From NCBI GenBank assembly GCA_030789695.1, contig CM061134.1:61945334-62009333 (forward strand): a stretch of 64,000 nucleotides of DNA, read 5' to 3'. The notes below the pieces were generated by a model. It was not told the origin of the DNA and searched no databases. It saw nothing but the letters and a program-made list of their open reading frames with translations. Position 1 is the first letter of the stretch, and each line of letters opens with the position of its first letter. Positions 58,681 to 64,000 of the stretch are shown one piece after another. The DNA comes from Scilla litardierei (taxonomy: Eukaryota; Streptophyta; Magnoliopsida; Asparagales; Asparagaceae). A program made the position numbers and the translations under genes.

Positions 58681-60105
58681 CCAATGTGCTATCGTCGCAA
58701 CTTTGCTCAACTTGCACACCGGGCATAAGGCTACTAGGTGTGTGCGCGTTTAACAATTGTTGATAAACCACCTTTTATATGCTCAAAAAGCGAACCACCG
58801 GCTTACCTTTTTGCCTGTTGTGCGCGTTGTTTTGCCCGTTGTGCGCGTAATTTTTGCCCGTTGTGCGCGTTGTTTTCCCGTTGTGCTCATAATTTTGCCC
58901 GAGCCTAAGGGCATAATTTTGCCCGTTGTGCGCGTTGGGCTATTTTTTTAGTGGCTACAGTTTATCCCAACGCGTAAAACTTAGGCAGGCATTAATCATT
59001 ATAGAGCAGAACATCCGGCTGGTAGCAATCCGCTGTATATTAACGATCCCTGCTCTGTATGTTCACCGACACTGCTCTGCAGACTCGAGGGGTCTCTTAG
59101 ACTCTTAGTAAGACCAAAGGTTCCAATATATCGCCGTTGTGCGCTGTGAGCATTTCTGTTAACCATTAAAAATTTGCACGGTGCGAGCAGCAATAACTGT
59201 GGATATATCAGCAAATTTTATTGAGTGGACGAGTAGGAGTTTTTTTTTCGCACTAACAAAATTGCTCACCGCGCACAACCGGCCAAAATTATTTGTTTTG
59301 ATCGTGGTGAATGGTGAGCAATTGTAGTAACCACTAACAAATTGGCTAATAAATCTGTTGTATATTAACGATCCCTGCTCTGTATGTTCACCAACACTGC
59401 TCTGCAGACTCGAGGGGTCTCTTAGTAAGACCAAAGGTTCCAATATATCGCCGTTGTGCGCTGTGAGCATTTCTGTTAACCATTAAAAATTTGCACGGTG
59501 CGAGCAGCAATAACTGTGGATATATCAGCAAATTTTATTGAGTGGACGAGTAGGAGTTTTTTTTTCGCACTAACAAAATTGCTCACCGCGCACAACCGGT
59601 CAAAATTATTTGTTCTGATCGTGGTGAATGGTGAGCAATTGTAGTAACCACTAACAAATTGGCTAATAAAGGCGCTCAACGGGCAAAACTTATCAATGGG
59701 AGTTTGTGGTAAGCAATTTTGTCAGACAATAACATATATGATACAATAACCCTACTCTCACTTGGAGTATTGGACACACTAACAATGACACATTCTCATC
59801 GCATAACAATTTGGAACAAAGGTTGATGTTATTAAAAATACCCAGAGCGCAAAACCGGCACTAATCTTGCCAGTTCTGCGCGTTGAGCAATTTGGTAGGT
59901 AAAGACATAATTACTCAAAGCGCAAAACGGGCAATATTACTGCAGTGTTGCGCTCGGTGTAATTGGTATGATACACAACATCAATCCATACCGATGATGA
60001 CATTTGCACATTTCGGAAGCCATGATAAAATTTCATCCGCCAAAGTGGTCCATTTTTATACCAAAAAAAACTTATTATATTGATAAACGTTTTATCTTAC
60101 AGATA
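58681..60105. repeat. GCGCAC-type repeats 3' of the FAR1-OTU gene
   Basis: No gene. Five copies of TTTTGCCCGTTGTGCGCG-like sequence lie at 58809-58940. A ~317-bp tandem duplication follows (about 59032-59353 and 59354-59670), each with a GCTCACCGCGCACAACCGG word. More single words lie at 59849, 59877 and 59918. The last 200 bp are similar to the sequence downstream of the second OTU gene (63250-63445), so they belong to the gene unit. Confidence 0.75.
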
Positions 60106-62330
60106 CTAAAAATCATCAGCGGTAGCAATATCCGTACCTTTTACCCTATCAACGAATGACTGCATCCTCTGCTCATAACCAGCCGGCCATCCATCGGCCA
60201 CAGTGTCATGCGATCTTGTCCACACAACTGAAGTCGGAGGGACGTCACCTATTGGTTCAAGTTGAAGGATAACAAAGTGATTTCTGTTCACATGACCCAA
60301 CGTTATGTGGAGTCTGGAGGCTCGGTTTACTGGAGGACTTCTCAATGGAAAAAATGTCACACACATATCACCTGCAATCAAATGTACTACACAGTTGTAG
60401 CATGAGGCAATGACATGTCCCATGTCTGGCATCTGCATCCAATTTTCCTCTCCTGCACTTTTATCAGTAATAAAATAGTTCACTGCCTTCAAATTATTAT
60501 TATATGAAACCTCACTCAGAACACGCCTGTACAAGACGCTGTATGTCCGCATCTCACGGAGCAAATCAGCTCTGACAGTCCGCCAATCGGATTGATCCAA
60601 GCCCAACTGAACTGCCACAGCCTGTACCCACAGTTGCCATCTGAAACCACGTCTTCGCCGCCCACTATGAGGGATTGTAGCTTGGGATGAAAATCCAAAT
60701 AATATGGTATGAGGAAGTTGGCAGGCAAATCATCAACATAATCATCACGGGGAAACGAAGGTTTTGGCTTCTTTATTTGAAGTTTCAGACGCCTACTACT
60801 TTCATTCAAAGGCCGCCTCTTCCATTTAGGCTTCTCCTTCGCCGCCGCCGTATGCTCCGCAATTGAATGCAACCGTGGAGCCTTAACAGGCTTCCTCATA
60901 ACTGTAGGCATCTCCGTCACATCCGAAAAATGATCAGAAATCTCATCAACCAGGGGAGAAATTTGTTTAAGCATGCCATCCATCTCCTCGTGCTCATCAA
61001 AATACGAGGCCATAGCCATCTCCTCCTCCCTCCCAGCAGTCTGAGCATCCACATTATGATCCCCCGTCTCCACCATCGCCCCCAACTCCAACGTAAGCTC
61101 AGCTTGCATCAACCCAACATCCTCTATCTTCTCATCCTCCACATCCTCCACATTCGCCTCATCCTCTTGCGGCTCCTCATTCTCCCCAGCTGCATTCTCC
61201 CCCTCATCCATCTCAGCAGTCTGGTCAGCCACATTACGTTCCACCGTCCCCGCCGTATCCACCAACTTCCCAGTATGCTCCTGAGCAATCAAATCAGTAG
61301 CCACTTCCTTATCATCCTTCTCCTCGTTCGCCTTCTCCTCATACACCTTCGGCTCCACAGTCTCAGCCGCTGCATTATCCTCCACCAGTACCTCCTCAGC
61401 ATTCTGCACCTCCACGTTAAGGGCAACCGTCTCCTCCGTCTCCACCATCTCCCCAATAACATAATCATCTACAGTCAACTCAGCAGCCACTGCATTCTCA
61501 GCCTCATTATCCCCATAAACATCATGCACCCTCGGCTCCACATTCTCATCCGCTGCATTAACCTCATCCTCCTCCGCAGCATTCTACTCCTGCCCACTAA
61601 GAGCCAACTTCTCAGCAGCCTGCTCCATCGCATTACGATCCACCTCATCATCCTGCCAATAAGCAGCCAATGCAGTCACCTCCTCAGCCTCATCCACCTT
61701 CTCCTTATCTCCCTTCTGCTCCTCCTCAACATTATCCACATGCACCACAAGCTCATCACCCACAATTCTACACGGTGATGCTAACTCCTTCAACTTGTTT
61801 ACCATACCCACACTCTGCCCCCTTAGTAATCGGGAACGTGCATTATAAATTGATTTGATTGGTGTTTCATTGAAGGATTTAGCTTCCTTCAGGCCTTTCT
61901 AAATTGCTGACGGCGGCACCTTTCTATTTGCCAAGTCTTGCAATGCTTCCACCTCTTTTCCCTGCAACATCCCGTCGTCGGAATGGCCCGCGACATAATT
62001 AGCAGCTTGATGGTTGTGCCTGCCATCAACGACCGTTAAACTCCACTCACCGCCATCGCCCACCTCATTACCACGCAATTTGAATGGGCATCCACACTTG
62101 TTGGTTCTAACTGGCCGGTTGCTCTTTCGTACTGGTCGGTGTCCCCTGTAGTTCCCGCTTCTTGCACATGCATAGTAGGCAGCGGGAGTCCTATTGGACG
62201 ATTTACTCATACTCGACGCACTGGTAACAATCACATGCCCATGTTGTCGTCCGACGCGCTTTATCCACTGAAAGAGCTCGTCTCTACTTTTAAAACGTTG
62301 AATCGTTGTAAATTCGGCTGTATAATCCAT
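60106..62330 (-). pseudogene. FAR1-type zinc domain fused to an OTU-like cysteine protease
   Basis: From the ATG at 62330 the frame encodes a FAR1-type domain (FKSRDELFQWIKRVG, CARSGNYRGH, KCGCPF, GRHNHQAAN; a C-C-H-H zinc pattern), then a IYNARSRLLRG stretch that in relatives leads into the MULE transposase. Here it leads instead into about 300 acidic, repetitive residues and then an OTU domain with VVSDGNCGY (catalytic Cys), MPDMGHVIAS, FFPL and NRNHFVILQL (catalytic His). Lesions: TAG at 61899, TAG at 61584, and a one-base deletion near 60621 just after the Cys motif. The rest of the frame is preserved. FAR1 domains bind DNA; OTU enzymes cleave ubiquitin; both occur in plant MULE proteins. 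The transposase core is absent. Confidence 0.8.
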
Positions 62331-63445
62331 ATACACCTGTATCAAACAATTCATACAACTAATTGGACCGGGAACCAAACATTAGTTACATTATTGACGT
62401 AAAGAAAAATCAATATTACCTCGGAATTTTTTAGCATCTCCATCAATCTCAACTGTATCTGCAGGCAAGTACAAACCAAAAATTTCTCCTTCTATTTCTA
62501 CACATTGTAATTGTAATAAGAATATCAAATAAAATGTACTTAACATTGTATACTTACCAAATCGCGATTTCGACAAATTTAGGTTGAAAACCCCTAAATC
62601 GATTGCTATCGCTTCACCGATTTGTTTGAACGTAGCAGTTGCCACTGTGATGTAAATGTCGAGCCCAGTAATAAAAATCAAATCTTTGGAATTTCTGTCT
62701 GTGCGCCTTGAGCAATCTACGAAAAACTTGCCGTTTGATATTCCACCTTGAGCAATCTGTGGAAGGTTATGGCTGTGAGCGGTGAGCAGAATTTATCAAG
62801 GGATGAAAGAGGGTCCTAACGGGTCAAAACGGGTAAAAATTTTAACCCGTTGTGCGCTTCGAGTAAATTCGGTTGTTTAGTTGGCTTATTTTACTCAGCG
62901 CGCACAACGGTTATATTTTAACACGGATTTGAACCGTTTTGCGCGCTGAGTAATCTTACATGGATTGTCAGGATTGACATTAGTAACGGTAATCGTTATT
63001 AATCGCGACGCTGAGAACGATTTTGACCGTGGTGTGCGCTGAGGAGTTCTAAATTTTGTTTTTAATATTTATTCTATTGGATTACTCATATTCTTATGCC
63101 GATGTTAACAACATTATTGATACGTATAAAATAATATAATACCAACGTGATAACTATCATTAGTTGTATTAATTAACACCCTTAAGAAAATCTGGATAGA
63201 TTGCGTGTGTTATTAAGCATTCAAAATCCAGTATATATCAGTTTGTACCCATTCACCAAAAAGTTAGTAAGAGGCAAACTTGATTAGTAGGTCTATCATT
63301 GAGCATAACTTATAGATACGATACACCACATCACGGCATACAGATGATAACATTTGCACATTTAGGCAGACATGATAAAATTTCATGCTACCAATCTGTC
63401 AATATGAAATAAACAATCCATAGTAAAATGATACAACGTTTTATC
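62331..63445 (-). other. possible upstream exons and GCGCAC-motif region
   Basis: The minus-strand frame 62681-62560 (FKQIGEAIAIDLGVFNL...) ends at a GTAAGTAT donor (62557), and a second candidate exon spans about 62497-62420 (EGEIFGLYLPADTVEIDGD). An acceptor (TTGATACAG) precedes the FAR1 exon. These look like spliced 5' exons, but the phases I can join do not match, so decay or other sites are possible. From 62700 to 63040 motifs such as GCGCGCACAACGG (62899) and CCGTTGTGCGCTTC occur. The remainder is AT-rich and unassigned, apart from the OTU-gene downstream sequence near 63300-63445. Confidence 0.4.
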
Positions 63446-64000
63446 CTACAATATTTCAATAACGTCAACGGTTGCAATATCGTGACCAAATACTATTGAC
63501 TGGAATTGATGCATCCTATCCTCATAAGTAGCCGGCCATCCGGCTGACACATCAGAACGGTATCTTAGCCACATACTTGAAGTCGGAGGGACAGGACCAT
63601 ATGGGGCAAGTTTAACAATAACGAAGTGATTATTGTTCACATGACCCAACGTTATGTGGCGTCTGGATGATAGGGGTACTGGAGGAGTTCTTAAAGGAAA
63701 ATATGTCACACACTGATGAGGTGCAAGAATATGTACTACACAGTCGTAGCATGAGGCAATAACATGTGCCATTTCTGGCATCTGCATCCACCATTTAGCT
63801 TTTGGACGGTCTAACAAATGGCCCAGTGCCACTACATTCTTTTTAAATTCCACGGCACCCATAAGTTGCAGGTACAAGCCGTCGTGGTTCTGCATCTCTT
63901 CTCGCAAGTCATATTTCACCTGCCTCCATTCGTCCTCACCCAGTCCCAACTGAGCTGCCACAGCCCTATACCCACAGTTTCCGTCTGCTTTCACATCTAC
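63446..64000 (-). CDS. second OTU-like cysteine protease domain, runs off the window
   Basis: Complete C-terminal OTU domain, open to the window edge: KADGNCGYRAVAAQLG (catalytic Cys), WMQMPEMAHVIASCYD, VTYFPLRTPP, HITLGHVNNNHFVIVKL (catalytic His) and a WPATYEDRM tail. It is about 60% identical by eye to the OTU part at 60106 and ends in the same DIAT-type motif. Unlike that copy it has no frameshift at the Cys motif. The 3' flanks of both genes are similar, so they are tandem duplicates of one unit. Whether a FAR1 domain lies upstream is outside the window. OTU enzymes remove ubiquitin; in plant MULEs the role is not known. Confidence 0.75.
   Translation of the reverse strand, partial: VDVKADGNCGYRAVAAQLGLGEDEWRQVKYDLREEMQNHDGLYLQLMGAVEFKKNVVALGHLLDRPKAKWWMQMPEMAHVIASCYDCVVHILAPHQCVTYFPLRTPPVPLSSRRHITLGHVNNNHFVIVKLAPYGPVPPTSSMWLRYRSDVSAGWPATYEDRMHQFQSIVFGHDIATVDVIEIL

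Noticed and set aside
60867..61778. 303-codon Leu/His/Ile-rich plus-strand frame
   Set aside because: Antisense of the acidic linker in the FAR1-OTU frame. The minus frame has the domain context.
62420..62681. Firm two-exon 5' extension of the FAR1-OTU gene
   Set aside because: Splice sites look good, but the first intron would be only 60 bp and the phase into the FAR1 exon does not fit; left as tentative.

Overview
The window looks like a repeat-dominated stretch of a flowering-plant nuclear genome. It holds Ty1/copia and Athila-type Ty3/gypsy retrotransposons, a plant L1-type LINE, a Helitron, a large LTR element without genes, and FAR1/OTU genes of the kind carried by plant Mutator-like elements (MULEs). 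No intact ordinary host gene is visible, so I cannot name the species. Almost every long reading frame belongs to a mobile element, and most are broken.

Layout. 1-3764: the 3' part of a decayed copia element ending in a 119-bp LTR. 3764-7153: two tandem ~1.7-kb units carrying a decayed Athila/Tat-type gag. Unit 1 contains a 235-bp Helitron whose empty site is preserved in unit 2, and unit 2 contains a foldback MITE. 7205-26430: a near full-length LINE on the minus strand. It is split by a solo LTR (8126-10861 plus 20209-20978, TSD GAGGC), which is itself split by a 9.3-kb element with 2.9-kb LTRs and no coding interior (10862-20203, TSD CCTTC). Removing the insertions leaves LINE ORF2 in frame with one stop codon.

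26840-33340: a 6.5-kb tandem array of a CpG-rich 73-bp monomer, each copy holding a palindrome around GCGCACGACGGG. It abuts a duplicated FAR1-like fragment (33442-33965). 35160-45747: repeated modules in roughly the same order (degenerate GCGCACAACGGG palindromes, a TATA-containing promoter-like module, a different host-gene-like fragment each time, a common tail). Cargo includes a BRCT-domain piece that may come from BRCA1 and an F-box/LRR piece with its intron. 45748-58675: an Athila-clade element (TSD TTGAG) with an intact RT-RNase H-integrase frame but no gag or protease. 58681-64000: more GCGCAC-type repeats flanking a FAR1-OTU fusion pseudogene, then a second OTU gene running off the window.

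Interpretation (inference). The 26.8-33.3 kb array, the 35-46 kb cassettes and the 58.7-64 kb FAR1/OTU genes share one sequence motif and may be parts of one MULE-like family. In it, a FAR1-type DNA-binding protein could recognise the palindromic repeats while cassette members carry host-gene fragments behind a shared promoter. The LINE, LTR and Athila insertions came on top of this or beside it. All comparisons were made by eye; module boundaries are good to about 10-30 bp.
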